DNA of 64,000 nt from Marinobacter panjinensis (GTDB lineage: Bacteria; Pseudomonadota; Gammaproteobacteria; Pseudomonadales; Oleiphilaceae): contig NZ_SZYH01000001.1 of assembly GCF_005298175.1 (NCBI RefSeq), positions 806,001-870,000 on the forward strand, in the 5' to 3' direction. The notes below the pieces were generated by a model that was not told where the DNA came from, did no database searches, and worked only from the letters and a program-made list of their open reading frames with translations. This document shows positions 44,600 to 53,499 of the stretch, piece by piece. Within the stretch, counting starts at the first letter, position 1; every line of letters starts with the position of its first letter. The translations under genes and the position numbers were made by a program.

Positions 44600-45488
44600 T
44601 CAGCCTGAAACCAGGTCACCTGGAAATAACTACGAGCTGACCGTCATCATCGCGGAGGAAATGGCAGCGGTCAATCTCCAGCGTATTTTCAGGGTGTTAC
44701 AGCCAGAAAGCTACCCAAGGGTCGAATTTCTGGTCTGCAGCGGCAGCGACCGCTCACTTCTTTGCGACATTCCCGTCAGAGCCAACGTCCGTATTATTCC
44801 CGCGCAGTCGGACAACAGAATTCCCGCATTATGGGCGGATGGGATTCGGGCAGCCAAAGCCGAAAAAGTTGCACTGACGAGCGCCCATTGCATTCCCGAA
44901 ACTGACTGGCTGGACAGACTGCTGGCCTGCCCTTTGGACGGAATTCAGGTTGCCATCGGGGGCGCGATCGAGAACGCTAAAAACGATACCAGAATCGGCC
45001 GGGCTATCTATCTGCTGCGATACGTTCGCTACACTGGGGCCCGGCCCAGCGGGCTCGCAGAGGATTTGGCAGCAGACAATGCGCTATATCGCAAAGCGGA
45101 CATACTCGCCCACGAAGATTTACTCAAGATTGGCTTCTGGGAACCTTCGTTCCATGAGCGATTCCTGGCAGAAGGCAAATCCCTGGAATTTGATAACCAA
45201 CTGATTGTCGTTCACCACAACTGTTACACCGCAAAACAGTTCATTCGCCAACGGTATAGCCATGGAATTGAGTTTGGCGCGGCGCGGGCAAAAGCAATGA
45301 CAGGAACCAAACGGTTAATGATGATAACCCTGTCGCCACTTATTCCGGTGGTTTTTACAAGAAAAATCATGGCCTATGCCCGCAAGGATAAACGGTTTAA
45401 TCCGGGCCTGAAGAGGGATATGGGCTGGCTGCTGGTTTTCATATTGGCATGGTCAGCGGGCGAGACCGTTGGCTATATTAGAAAATGA
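44592..45488 (+). CDS. divergent GT2-like protein, paralogue 4 of 4
   Basis: 298 residues, ATG at 44592. LTVIIAEEMAAVNLQRIFRVL at the start; the DxD region is replaced by SAH (VALTSAHCIPETDWLDRLLA). VAIGGAIENAKNDTRIG, ADNALYRKADILAHEDLLK and FWEPSFHERFLAEGK match paralogue 3. C-terminus: RQRYSHGIEFGAARAKAM, a hydrophobic segment and AWSAGETVGYIRK. Of the four copies it has moved furthest from a metal-binding motif, so the catalytic mechanism or activity is open. Confidence 0.72.
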   Translation: MVNQPETRSPGNNYELTVIIAEEMAAVNLQRIFRVLQPESYPRVEFLVCSGSDRSLLCDIPVRANVRIIPAQSDNRIPALWADGIRAAKAEKVALTSAHCIPETDWLDRLLACPLDGIQVAIGGAIENAKNDTRIGRAIYLLRYVRYTGARPSGLAEDLAADNALYRKADILAHEDLLKIGFWEPSFHERFLAEGKSLEFDNQLIVVHHNCYTAKQFIRQRYSHGIEFGAARAKAMTGTKRLMMITLSPLIPVVFTRKIMAYARKDKRFNPGLKRDMGWLLVFILAWSAGETVGYIRK

Positions 45489-45537
45489 TGAAAGTACATT
45501 TAGGCGGAAGGAACTCTCACAAAAGGAACCGTCAACA

Positions 45538-46563
45538 ATGAATAGCCAGGAACACGCAACACACAGCAAAACGCCTCTTTCAATCAGTGTCATTATGCCT
45601 GTCTACAATGGCATTGAGTTTATCAGGCAGAGTCTACCGCCCCTTGTCACCATGCGAGACCGTGGTGAGGTGCTTGAGGTGATTGTAGTGGATGACACCT
45701 CCAGCGATGACACGCCAGAGGTTGCCCGTGAGCTCGGCGCGACGGTGATGCCCTCGGGCGGACGTCTTGGGCCTGGCGCTGCCCGCAACGTCGCTGCCAG
45801 AGAGGCCAAAGGCACAATTCTCTGGTTCATAGACGCTGACGTCGTTGTTCATGAAAATGCTGCCAGAGTGATGCGGGAAGGATTCGACGATCCCAGTGTG
45901 GTGGGCGTTTTTGGTTCTTATGACGATAAGCCGCCCGCACAGAATTTTCTCTCTCAGTACAAAAATCTGGTGCACCATTACTACCATCAGCGCGCCAAGA
46001 AACAAGCCTCTACGTTCTGGTCCGGATGCGGCGCGATTCGAAAAGAATCGTTTCTAGAACAGGGTGGCTTCGACATTGAAATGTTTAACCGGCCATCGAT
46101 TGAGGACATTGAGCTGGGATATCGGTTGATTGAGGCCGGAGGCAAGCTTCTGCTGCTGACGGATCTTCAATGCACCCACCTTAAGGAATGGCGGTTTGTT
46201 AATCTGATTCATACCGAGGTTTTCTGCCGCGCAATTCCGTGGGCCAGATTGATGCTGCGCAGGGGAGGCCTGGACAACGATTTGAATGTCGGTGTAAATG
46301 AACGAGTAAAAGCCCTCCTTGCCGGCGTGCTGGTTCTGACTGCGCTGCTTTCGCTTGGGGGCGTGATATCACCGGTTTATCCCTTACTAGTTGCGCTGGC
46401 GGTGGTTTACGCGAATTGGGAACTCTTTAAATTGTTCCATCAGCGCAAAGGGTTCTGGTTCGCTTTAAGAGGCCTGGTATTTCACCAGACCTATTATCTA
46501 TACAGCGCCAGTGCGTTTGCCTGGGCGTTGCTTGAAAACAAACTGGAAAAAAATGTTGCCTAA
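45538..46563 (+). CDS. GT2 glycosyltransferase, membrane-associated
   Basis: 341 residues from the ATG at 45538 (AAAGGA 10 bases upstream); the longer frame from 45469 overlaps the previous gene. Classical GT-A: ISVIMPVYNGIEFIRQSLPP, VIVVDDTSSDDTPEVAREL, GPGAARNVAAREAKG, and the metal motif in LWFIDADVVVHENAA (DAD). QGGFDIEMFNRPSIEDIELG is the acceptor/catalytic region. Two C-terminal hydrophobic helices after about 260 anchor it. Unlike the four paralogues it keeps an intact DxD. Confidence 0.88.
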   Translation: MNSQEHATHSKTPLSISVIMPVYNGIEFIRQSLPPLVTMRDRGEVLEVIVVDDTSSDDTPEVARELGATVMPSGGRLGPGAARNVAAREAKGTILWFIDADVVVHENAARVMREGFDDPSVVGVFGSYDDKPPAQNFLSQYKNLVHHYYHQRAKKQASTFWSGCGAIRKESFLEQGGFDIEMFNRPSIEDIELGYRLIEAGGKLLLLTDLQCTHLKEWRFVNLIHTEVFCRAIPWARLMLRRGGLDNDLNVGVNERVKALLAGVLVLTALLSLGGVISPVYPLLVALAVVYANWELFKLFHQRKGFWFALRGLVFHQTYYLYSASAFAWALLENKLEKNVA

Positions 46564-46604
46564 TATCAGTCAATTAGGCTGTCCTTTCCCAAAATGGTAT
46601 TTCT

Positions 46605-47330
46605 ATGAAAGCCATCCTTACTTTTCACAGCATTGATGACCGGGGCACCGTACTCAGTTTCCCACCTGAAACCTTTGCGAGGATGATCAATGAGGTTCTG
46701 GAAGAAGGGGTTAACATATACAGCCTGGATCAACTGCTTAGTCCGGAAACCGACAACGCGGTCGCCATCACCTTTGACGATGGAATGCGCTCCGTTTACC
46801 AGAATGCGCTACCGGTTTTGAAAGATGCCAAGGTGCCATCGCACCTCTACCTTACGACTGGCTATGTTGCTGGCAAGAACAATTGGCCAACTCAACCAGC
46901 CGGCGCCCCTGCCTTCGACATGATGAGCTGGCGGGAGCTAGAGGCGTGCGCCGACGCAGGCATGAAGATCGAAAGCCATACAGTATCTCACCCCAACTTG
47001 TGCCTCCTTGGCCAGGAACAGATTGAAGAGGAATGTGAAACTGCAAACCAGAGTATTGAAAATCAGTTTGGGCGTCGTCCACAGCATTTTGCCTATCCCT
47101 ACGGGATATACGACGCCCGGGTTGCTGAGATTGTCGGCGAGAAATATCAAACCTGCGTAACAACCTCTCTGTTGCCACTTGGGCAGAAACTCAACACTGC
47201 GGAGCTGCCCAGGATAGACAGCTATTACCTGCAAAAACGCAAAGATTATCGAAACTTCTTCTCTCCCACCGCGAACGGTTATTTGCGCCTACGGCATGGG
47301 ATGCGGGTTTTTCGGAGTATGCTTTCGTAA
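46605..47330 (+). CDS. polysaccharide deacetylase (NodB domain)
   Basis: 241 residues, ATG at 46605. CE4 motifs in order: ITFDDGMRS (catalytic base and metal Asp, about 54-62), ESHTVSHPNLC (the H-x3-H metal pair), and HFAYPYGIYD. No signal peptide, so it acts in the cytoplasm, probably on a lipid-linked N-acetyl sugar, or is exported by another route. Last gene of the + operon; it converges on the epimerase with a 53-base gap. Confidence 0.87.
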   Translation: MKAILTFHSIDDRGTVLSFPPETFARMINEVLEEGVNIYSLDQLLSPETDNAVAITFDDGMRSVYQNALPVLKDAKVPSHLYLTTGYVAGKNNWPTQPAGAPAFDMMSWRELEACADAGMKIESHTVSHPNLCLLGQEQIEEECETANQSIENQFGRRPQHFAYPYGIYDARVAEIVGEKYQTCVTTSLLPLGQKLNTAELPRIDSYYLQKRKDYRNFFSPTANGYLRLRHGMRVFRSMLS

Positions 47331-47383
47331 AATCATCAGCGGATATGCAGCAAGTGCATAGCTTCAGATTGCTGACCACCTGC

Positions 47384-48391
47384 CTAAATCTTGTAGAAAT
47401 CCCGATACCAGTCCACAAAGTTGGCAATGCCCTCTTCCACCGTGGTAGAAGGCTTGTAGCCAACATCGCTGATCAGGTCGTCCACATTGGCGTAGGTGGC
47501 CGGTACGTCACCCGGCTGCAGGGGTAGCAGATTTTTCTCCGCCTTCTTACCAACGCGCTCTTCGATGATTTCGATGAAGCGGGATAATTCTACCGGGTTG
47601 TTACTACCGATGTTGTACAGGCGGTATGGAGCCTTGCTGGTGCCCGGATCCGGTTTTTCGCCGCTCCACTGAGGGTTGGCCGTGGCAACGTTGTCCAGGG
47701 TTCTGATAACCCCTTCCACGATGTCATCAATGTAGGTGAAGTCCCTTCTGTGATTGCCATGGTTGAACACGTCAATGGGCTCACCTGCCAGGATTTTTTT
47801 GGTGAAGATGAACAGAGCCATGTCCGGACGGCCCCAGGGTCCATATACGGTGAAGAACCGCAGGCCGGTGGTCGGCATGTTGTACAGGTGGCTGTAGGTG
47901 TGGGCCATCAACTCGTTGGCCTTTTTGGAGGCCGCATACAGGCTCAGGGGGTGGTCCACGTTGTCATGCACGGAGAACGGCATGGTTTCGTTGGCGCCGT
48001 ATACAGAGCTGCTGGAGGCGTACACCAGGTGCTTCACATCATTGTGGCGACAGCCCTCAAGGATATTGGTGAAACCCACCAGGTTGGCGTCAATATAGGC
48101 ATGGGGATTTTCCAGCGAATACCGCACGCCCGCCTGGGCTGCCAGGTGAACCACCCGTTCCGGCTTCTGCTCCCGGAACAGCGCTTCCATGGCAGATCTG
48201 TCAGCCACATCCTTGCGGACTTCGGTGAACCCCGGCTTACAGGTCAGGCGTTCCAGGCGCGCTTCTTTGAGAGTGGGATCGTAGTAATCATTGACGTTAT
48301 CCACGCCGATCACTTCATCACCGCGGTCAAGCAGCCGATGCGCCAGATGGGAGCCGATAAAGCCCGCCGTACCCGTAACCAGAATTTTCAA
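47384..48391 (-). CDS. UDP-glucuronate 4-epimerase
   Basis: 335 residues, ATG at 48391. [89 protein letters not shown] (Y-x3-K) and [17 protein letters not shown] are the standard blocks of the CapI/GlcA epimerase group. It makes UDP-galacturonate for the glycan. Last recognisable sugar gene; the housekeeping region begins with the next gene, 20 bases upstream on the same strand. Confidence 0.9.
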   Translation of the reverse strand: MKILVTGTAGFIGSHLAHRLLDRGDEVIGVDNVNDYYDPTLKEARLERLTCKPGFTEVRKDVADRSAMEALFREQKPERVVHLAAQAGVRYSLENPHAYIDANLVGFTNILEGCRHNDVKHLVYASSSSVYGANETMPFSVHDNVDHPLSLYAASKKANELMAHTYSHLYNMPTTGLRFFTVYGPWGRPDMALFIFTKKILAGEPIDVFNHGNHRRDFTYIDDIVEGVIRTLDNVATANPQWSGEKPDPGTSKAPYRLYNIGSNNPVELSRFIEIIEERVGKKAEKNLLPLQPGDVPATYANVDDLISDVGYKPSTTVEEGIANFVDWYRDFYKI

Positions 48392-48411
48392 AGTTCTTTC
48401 TCCCTGTTCCT

Positions 48412-49146
48412 TCAGAAGGTCAGCCCGGCACTCACGAAAGGGCCGCCCAGTTCAATATCCAGACGGTCGTCACTGTCTTCGAAATCAATGCTGATCTGGC
48501 GATAGCCGGCGCGAAGCTGCAACAGCGACAATTCGTATTGGCCATAGGCGTTGTAGTCGTAGATCGAATCACCGTCAAAGCTGATCAGGTTGGCTTCGCC
48601 ACCAACCGATACACCCGAGAATGGCAGGTCGAAACGGGCAGCCAGGTAGCCCATGGGGATAACACCATCTACTTCTGTTTGAGAGACACTTCCTATCCCT
48701 CCAATCTCCTGAACGGTCAACTCGCCATCCAGGCTGCGGGCTGTCAGGCCCAGATCCAGATTGACCCAGTTATCCAGTACTTCGTAGTAAAGCGTGACGT
48801 CAAACTGGGTCAGGTCGAGATCGGAATCCACTTCCACGCCGCCTGGAACCACATCAAACTGTGTAGACAATTCCCCACGTCCACTCTGCTCAATACCAGT
48901 GTAGTTCAGGCGAACGTTCGGCAGCACCGGAACCGGGTGCTCGAAATAGGCACTCAGGTTGGCGTTGGTGTCGCTTTCCAGGTCCAGGTCGTTTTCAACG
49001 TCGACCGCATCGTTGTTTTTGCCGGCCTTGCCGGACAAATCAGAATCCCAGTAGCTGATGTTGGCACCCACACCGATCACATCGGCAGAGACCACGGGGG
49101 CGGCAATAATCAGTGAGCCGCCGAGGGCGAGAATCAGTTTACGCAT
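48412..49146 (-). CDS. outer-membrane beta-barrel protein (TIGR04219-like)
   Basis: 244 residues from the ATG at 49146. A signal peptide ([21 protein letters not shown]) with cleavage near residue 21, then alternating strands: [53 protein letters not shown], and a terminal aromatic FVSAGLTF suited to the BAM signal. Family by pattern: small barrels of marine gammaproteobacteria, function unknown. purC lies 34 bases upstream on the same strand. Confidence 0.8.
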   Translation of the reverse strand: MRKLILALGGSLIIAAPVVSADVIGVGANISYWDSDLSGKAGKNNDAVDVENDLDLESDTNANLSAYFEHPVPVLPNVRLNYTGIEQSGRGELSTQFDVVPGGVEVDSDLDLTQFDVTLYYEVLDNWVNLDLGLTARSLDGELTVQEIGGIGSVSQTEVDGVIPMGYLAARFDLPFSGVSVGGEANLISFDGDSIYDYNAYGQYELSLLQLRAGYRQISIDFEDSDDRLDIELGGPFVSAGLTF

Positions 49147-49180
49147 AAGACACCTGTTTCTGTTTGTTGGTTTTGACGGA

Positions 49181-49894
49181 TCAGTCAAAACTGATACCGA
49201 GCCGACGACCCACCTCTTCGTAAGTCTCGATTACATCGCCCAGTCCCTGACGAAAACGGTCCTTGTCCATTTTCTTGCGGGTTTCCCTGTCCCAGATACG
49301 GCAGCCATCGGGGCTGAATTCGTCCCCGAGGACGATCTCGCCGCCTGCGCGGCCGAATTCAAGTTTATAATCCACCAGCAGCATGCCGGCCTGGTCGAAC
49401 AACGCCTTGAGGACATCGTTCACCTGATACGTCAGTTCTTTCATTCGGGCAAGTTCGTCGGCTTTCGCCCAGCCAAAACTGACCGCCAGTGACTCATTCA
49501 CCATGGGATCGTGCATGGCGTCATTTTTCAGGAACAGTTCGAAGGTGGGCGGATTCAGTTCCAGCCCTTCTTCCACCCCCAGGCGGCGACAAAGGCTACC
49601 AGCAGATATATTCCGGACCACGCACTCCACCGGGATCATGTCCAGCTTCTTCACCAGCGACTCGGTATCGGACAGCAGGCCTTCAAAGTGAGTGGGAACA
49701 CCGGCCGCTTCCAGTTTTTCCATGATAAAGGCATTGAAGCGGTTGTTGACCATGCCCTTGCGGTTCAGCTGCTCTTTTTTCTCGCCATCGAACGCGGACG
49801 TATCATCGCGAAACACCATAACGAAACGATCGGGATCGTCCGTGCGGTAAACAGATTTGGCCTTGCCTGCGTAAAGTTCTTCACGCTTTTCCAT
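49181..49894 (-). CDS. purC: phosphoribosylaminoimidazole-succinocarboxamide synthase
   Basis: 237 residues from the ATG at 49894 (GGAG 7 bases upstream), the length of the E. coli enzyme; the frame opens earlier at 49930 but that part is not conserved. [25 protein letters not shown]-type region ([17 protein letters not shown]), [19 protein letters not shown] and [14 protein letters not shown] are family blocks. It joins aspartate to CAIR in purine synthesis. It ends the dapA-bamC-purC set common in this group. Confidence 0.96.
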   Translation of the reverse strand: MEKREELYAGKAKSVYRTDDPDRFVMVFRDDTSAFDGEKKEQLNRKGMVNNRFNAFIMEKLEAAGVPTHFEGLLSDTESLVKKLDMIPVECVVRNISAGSLCRRLGVEEGLELNPPTFELFLKNDAMHDPMVNESLAVSFGWAKADELARMKELTYQVNDVLKALFDQAGMLLVDYKLEFGRAGGEIVLGDEFSPDGCRIWDRETRKKMDKDRFRQGLGDVIETYEEVGRRLGISFD

Positions 49895-49939
49895 CTCGGG
49901 TCTCCGGGGGTACCCGCACTGCGCGGGCACTGCTTGCTA

Positions 49940-51037
49940 TTAGTAAAGGTATTCGAACAGTTCGGACAACAGCTCCGGGGATCGGTCATCGCCGGTATAG
50001 TCCTCAGCGCGGTTGACTGTCACCACAATATCGCCTTCGCTTTCGTCCAGTCGCACGTCAAAGCTGTGTTCAGGCTCGGGATCGTCGGAGAACCAGCTGA
50101 ACCAGCCGGGCTCGCGCTCTGATTCCGGTCGGAAGTCTACGAAGAAATAGCCCTCGTCGCGGTTCAGATCCACTACCGGCACACCGGCTTCATCCAGTGA
50201 GCGCCTCACCTCTGCCCAGGCACGACCATAATCCAGGCTCATGACAATCTGCTGCGGGGTCTCATTGTCTGACACCAGGCGGACAAGTGGCTCACTGACC
50301 ATGCCCAGAGCAGCGCGGGAGTAGGATTTGCTGTCTTCGCGGTTCTTCAGGTGCTCTGCCAGATCATCCAGCAGAACCTTGCTGGTGCTTAGCTGCTCCT
50401 CGCTGCGCCGGTCGCGGTCCCCCCATGGGAGCAGCTCGTCCGGATCATCCTCAACCTCGAAGGTGCGGAACTGGATCTCGGTGGTTTTGCGCCGAACACC
50501 CGGTGCAATGCGCGCCTGCACCACAATCCGGGCCTCCTGACCGTCAGGGTTGTCCGGAAGCTCAAGCAGTTCCCTTGCCTGTTTGCTGAAGTTGACCAGC
50601 TCACTCTGGATCAGCCCCAGTTGAGGGCTGTCGTGGGCCACGCCAAGCCCATTCTCGTTCATATAGGTGGTCAACGCTGGCCACAGCCGTCCCGGTACAT
50701 CGTTTACCAGCAGCCACACCTGACCGTCCAGTTCCTCGACAACGTAATTCTCATCGAGGATGTCGGAGGTCATGTCGGGAGGATTGGGAATGCTGTCACG
50801 GTACATGCGACCAGAATCCGCGGCATTGATCTCACGGATGGGCATCACCTGGGTGAACTTCCCCTCATCCGCCGATGGCGGGAGTTTCAGAGGTGTACCT
50901 TCGGGTTCGTCAACGTAGCGCTCGGACCGGTCTTCAATAAAGCTACAGCCAGCGAGGGCCAAAACAAGCATCAGGCCCGAAAGGGGCCTGATGAAATGTG
51001 CAGATCTTGTGTTTTCTGTCCTGAACCTAAACGCCAT
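49940..51037 (-). CDS. bamC: outer-membrane assembly lipoprotein BamC
   Basis: 365 residues, ATG at 51037. Signal peptide with lipobox LALAGCSF, so Cys is acylated near residue 31. The unstructured segment after it includes YVDEPEGTPLKLPPS, matching the BamC lasso that binds BamD; two helix-grip domains follow, the first with WLLVNDVPGRLWPALTTYM. Lipoprotein subunit of the BAM complex on the periplasmic side of the outer membrane. Directly downstream of dapA (37 bases) as in E. coli. Confidence 0.92.
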   Translation of the reverse strand: MAFRFRTENTRSAHFIRPLSGLMLVLALAGCSFIEDRSERYVDEPEGTPLKLPPSADEGKFTQVMPIREINAADSGRMYRDSIPNPPDMTSDILDENYVVEELDGQVWLLVNDVPGRLWPALTTYMNENGLGVAHDSPQLGLIQSELVNFSKQARELLELPDNPDGQEARIVVQARIAPGVRRKTTEIQFRTFEVEDDPDELLPWGDRDRRSEEQLSTSKVLLDDLAEHLKNREDSKSYSRAALGMVSEPLVRLVSDNETPQQIVMSLDYGRAWAEVRRSLDEAGVPVVDLNRDEGYFFVDFRPESEREPGWFSWFSDDPEPEHSFDVRLDESEGDIVVTVNRAEDYTGDDRSPELLSELFEYLY

Positions 51038-51074
51038 CAGGCGACTCCAGTTACGATAGATGATACAGCCCGAC

Positions 51075-51950
51075 TCAGAGTACGCCAGAGGCTCTCAATG
51101 CTTCTTCCACCTCGTCGTGGAACTTTTCGCTCAGCGGGGTAAGCGGCAGGCGAATGCCCTCACCGATCATTCCCATTCGATGCAGGGCCCACTTCACGGG
51201 AATGGGATTCGCTTCGAGGAAGAGCTTCCGGTTCAACGGCATCAGCAGTTCATTGAGCCTGTCGGTTTCCTCCTGATCACCCGCAATTGCTGCTTCACAC
51301 AGTGCCGCCATGGCTCCGGGAGCGACGTTTGCGGTTACCGACACATTGCCTTTGCCGCCGGCCAGCATAAGCCCGGCTGCGGTTGCGTCATCACCGGAGT
51401 AGACCACGAGCCGTCCTTTGACGGCTTCGATCAGCTCGGCACCGCGGGGAATGTTGCCGGTGGCATCCTTGATGCCGATGATGTTCGGGATGTCTGCAAG
51501 GCGTTCAACGGTTTCATTGAGCATGTCGCAAGCTGTGCGCCCGGGCACGTTGTACAGGATCTGGTTAACCGGAACCGCTTCGGCGATGGTCTTGAAGTGG
51601 CGGTAAAGACCTTCCTGGGTAGGCTTGTTGTAATAGGGTACAACCAGCAGGCAGGCGTCCGCACCCAGCTTGTGGGCTGCTTCGGTCAGCTCTATGGCTT
51701 CACGGGTGCTGTTGCCACCGGTACCGGCGATAACCGGGATGCGACCATTAACGCGTTTTATGATGTGCCCGATGACCCGCATGTGTTCGTCCGGGTCCAG
51801 CGTTGCGGATTCACCCGTCGTACCAACAGCCACGATGCCATGTGTCCCGTTGTCCAGATGAAAGTCCACCAGCGTATCAAGCTGCTCCCAATGGATGCTG
51901 CCATCGGGATGCATGGGCGTGACCAATGCGACAAGGCTACCCGTAATCAT
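51075..51950 (-). CDS. dapA: 4-hydroxy-tetrahydrodipicolinate synthase
   Basis: 291 residues, ATG at 51950. [35 protein letters not shown] (Thr pair), [17 protein letters not shown] (catalytic Tyr), [10 protein letters not shown] and the Schiff-base Lys in [10 protein letters not shown] near 161. It condenses pyruvate with aspartate semialdehyde at the start of the lysine/diaminopimelate branch. Normal length. Heads the dapA-bamC-purC operon. Confidence 0.97.
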   Translation of the reverse strand: MITGSLVALVTPMHPDGSIHWEQLDTLVDFHLDNGTHGIVAVGTTGESATLDPDEHMRVIGHIIKRVNGRIPVIAGTGGNSTREAIELTEAAHKLGADACLLVVPYYNKPTQEGLYRHFKTIAEAVPVNQILYNVPGRTACDMLNETVERLADIPNIIGIKDATGNIPRGAELIEAVKGRLVVYSGDDATAAGLMLAGGKGNVSVTANVAPGAMAALCEAAIAGDQEETDRLNELLMPLNRKLFLEANPIPVKWALHRMGMIGEGIRLPLTPLSEKFHDEVEEALRASGVL

Positions 51951-52022
51951 AAAAGCTCCGTACGAATAAAAACGATATGGTAATGTTGGGCACCCACTGA
52001 CACAAGGGAATTAAAGGAGTTG

Positions 52023-53087
52023 TCATGTCGGTGCCTGCTGATCCTTCACCGGCCAGGCCGAGAATATGGCCTTGAGCATGGTCGCCAGGGGGATCGCAAA
52101 GAAAACGCCCCAAAGCCCCCAGATACCACCGAAGAACAGGACTGCAATGATAATAGCCACAGGATGCAGGTTGTTCACTTCCGAGAACAATACCGGCACC
52201 AAAACATTACCGTCCAGCGCCTGGATGATGCCATAGGCCACCATAACCCAGATAAAGTCACTGCCCCAGCCAAAGGCAAACAGTGCAATCATGGCAACCG
52301 GAATGGTGACAACCGCAGCGCCGATATAGGGAATAACGACACTCAGGCCGACCATCAGGGACAGCAAAGCCGCATAGGGCATACCCAGTAACTTGAAAGA
52401 CACATAGGTTACCCCGCCCACAATAAGAATCTCCACCGCCTTGCCCCGTACATAGTTGGCACACTGCAGATTCACTTCATTCCATATTCTGACCATCATC
52501 GGACGCTGGGACGGCAGCATGCGGGAGATGGATTCCAGAAGATAGCGGCGATCCTTGAGGAAGAAAAACACCAGGATCGGCAACAGCACCATGTAGATCA
52601 GCAGGGCAACCAGATCAGGAATGCTGGCCAGCGAGAAGGACACCAACCACTGGGTCATCCGTCCGGCTTCTGTGGTCACCTGATTATAGATGGTGTTGAT
52701 ACCCTCCATGGAGATCAGCGTGGGATACTGTTGGGGAAGCACCTCAAGGTAGGACTGCATTTCCCGGAATATGCGGGGAGCTTCGCCGGCAAGAGAGGTC
52801 ACCTGGGTCCAGATCAGTGGCAGCAGGCCGAACAGGAAACCGATCAGGACGCCAAGAAATATCAGGAACACCCCGATGATAGAGACGATTTCCGGGACAC
52901 CCATCTTGTTAAGCTTGGCAACCAGACCCTGCAGAATGAATGCAACGATGACTGCGGCAATGGCGGGAGCCAGCATGGCGCCGAACAGAATGACAAAAAC
53001 AATCCCTGCCAGTATCAGCAGGAAAAGAATGACGGCTTCTTCATCTGAAAAGTATTTGTGGGCCAGACCACGTAAGATTCTGATCAT
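52023..53087 (-). CDS. AI-2E family transporter (PerM-like)
   Basis: 354 residues from the ATG at 53087 (GGAG 7 bases upstream); the TTG at 53093 is less likely. About eight hydrophobic helices with the family segments LLILAGIVFVILFGAMLAPA, IGVFLIFLGVLIGFLFGLLP, YVRGKAVEILIVGGVTYVSF and IIAVLFFGGIWGLWGVFFAI followed by PLATMLKA. Members export small molecules or ions (AI-2 in TqsA). Inner membrane. Transcribed between the TusA-like gene and dapA on the same strand. Confidence 0.88.
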   Translation of the reverse strand: MIRILRGLAHKYFSDEEAVILFLLILAGIVFVILFGAMLAPAIAAVIVAFILQGLVAKLNKMGVPEIVSIIGVFLIFLGVLIGFLFGLLPLIWTQVTSLAGEAPRIFREMQSYLEVLPQQYPTLISMEGINTIYNQVTTEAGRMTQWLVSFSLASIPDLVALLIYMVLLPILVFFFLKDRRYLLESISRMLPSQRPMMVRIWNEVNLQCANYVRGKAVEILIVGGVTYVSFKLLGMPYAALLSLMVGLSVVIPYIGAAVVTIPVAMIALFAFGWGSDFIWVMVAYGIIQALDGNVLVPVLFSEVNNLHPVAIIIAVLFFGGIWGLWGVFFAIPLATMLKAIFSAWPVKDQQAPT

Positions 53088-53117
53088 GAACAACTCCGAA
53101 TGGTCACCACTGCAGGT

Positions 53118-53345
53118 TTAGCCGCCGCACTTTATCACAAAGGTGAAGTTACCACCCTGTTCGGATGAACTGACCAGCTCATGGGCAGACAACCTGAGAA
53201 ACGCGGGAATATCCCGAGCCGACCCGGCGTCGGTGGCAATCACTTCCAGCTCCTGGCCGGGGGACATGCTGTTCAGTTCGAGCTTGGTTTTAAGTAACGG
53301 CATGGGGCAGCGAAGCCCCGATGCATCAAGTGTTCGATCAGCCAT
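53118..53345 (-). CDS. TusA-family sulfurtransferase-like protein
   Basis: 75 residues, ATG at 53345. The CPxP signature is RTLDASGLRCPMPLLKTKLE with the reactive Cys at about 13; DAGSARDIPAFLRLSAHEL follows. TusA-type proteins carry persulfide sulfur for tRNA thiolation or other pathways. It lies next to the AI-2E transporter. Divergent from bepA with a 154-base gap holding both promoters. Confidence 0.88.
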   Translation of the reverse strand: MADRTLDASGLRCPMPLLKTKLELNSMSPGQELEVIATDAGSARDIPAFLRLSAHELVSSSEQGGNFTFVIKCGG

Positions 53346-53499
53346 GACAACCAGATACCCGTATGGTCAAAAGAAGAGCCGGCATTATGCCGACAGTGTT
53401 ACTTTAATGCATCACAATCGTAACGGGCCATACAGAAGCGAACTTTCAGTGGCACAATGCTGTCTGACAACATCACATGACAAGGGACACTGCCCATCC

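Noticed and set aside
53143..53499. Long N-terminal extension of the bepA frame
   Set aside because: It overlaps the TusA-like gene on the other strand and the signal peptide starts only at the ATG 53500.
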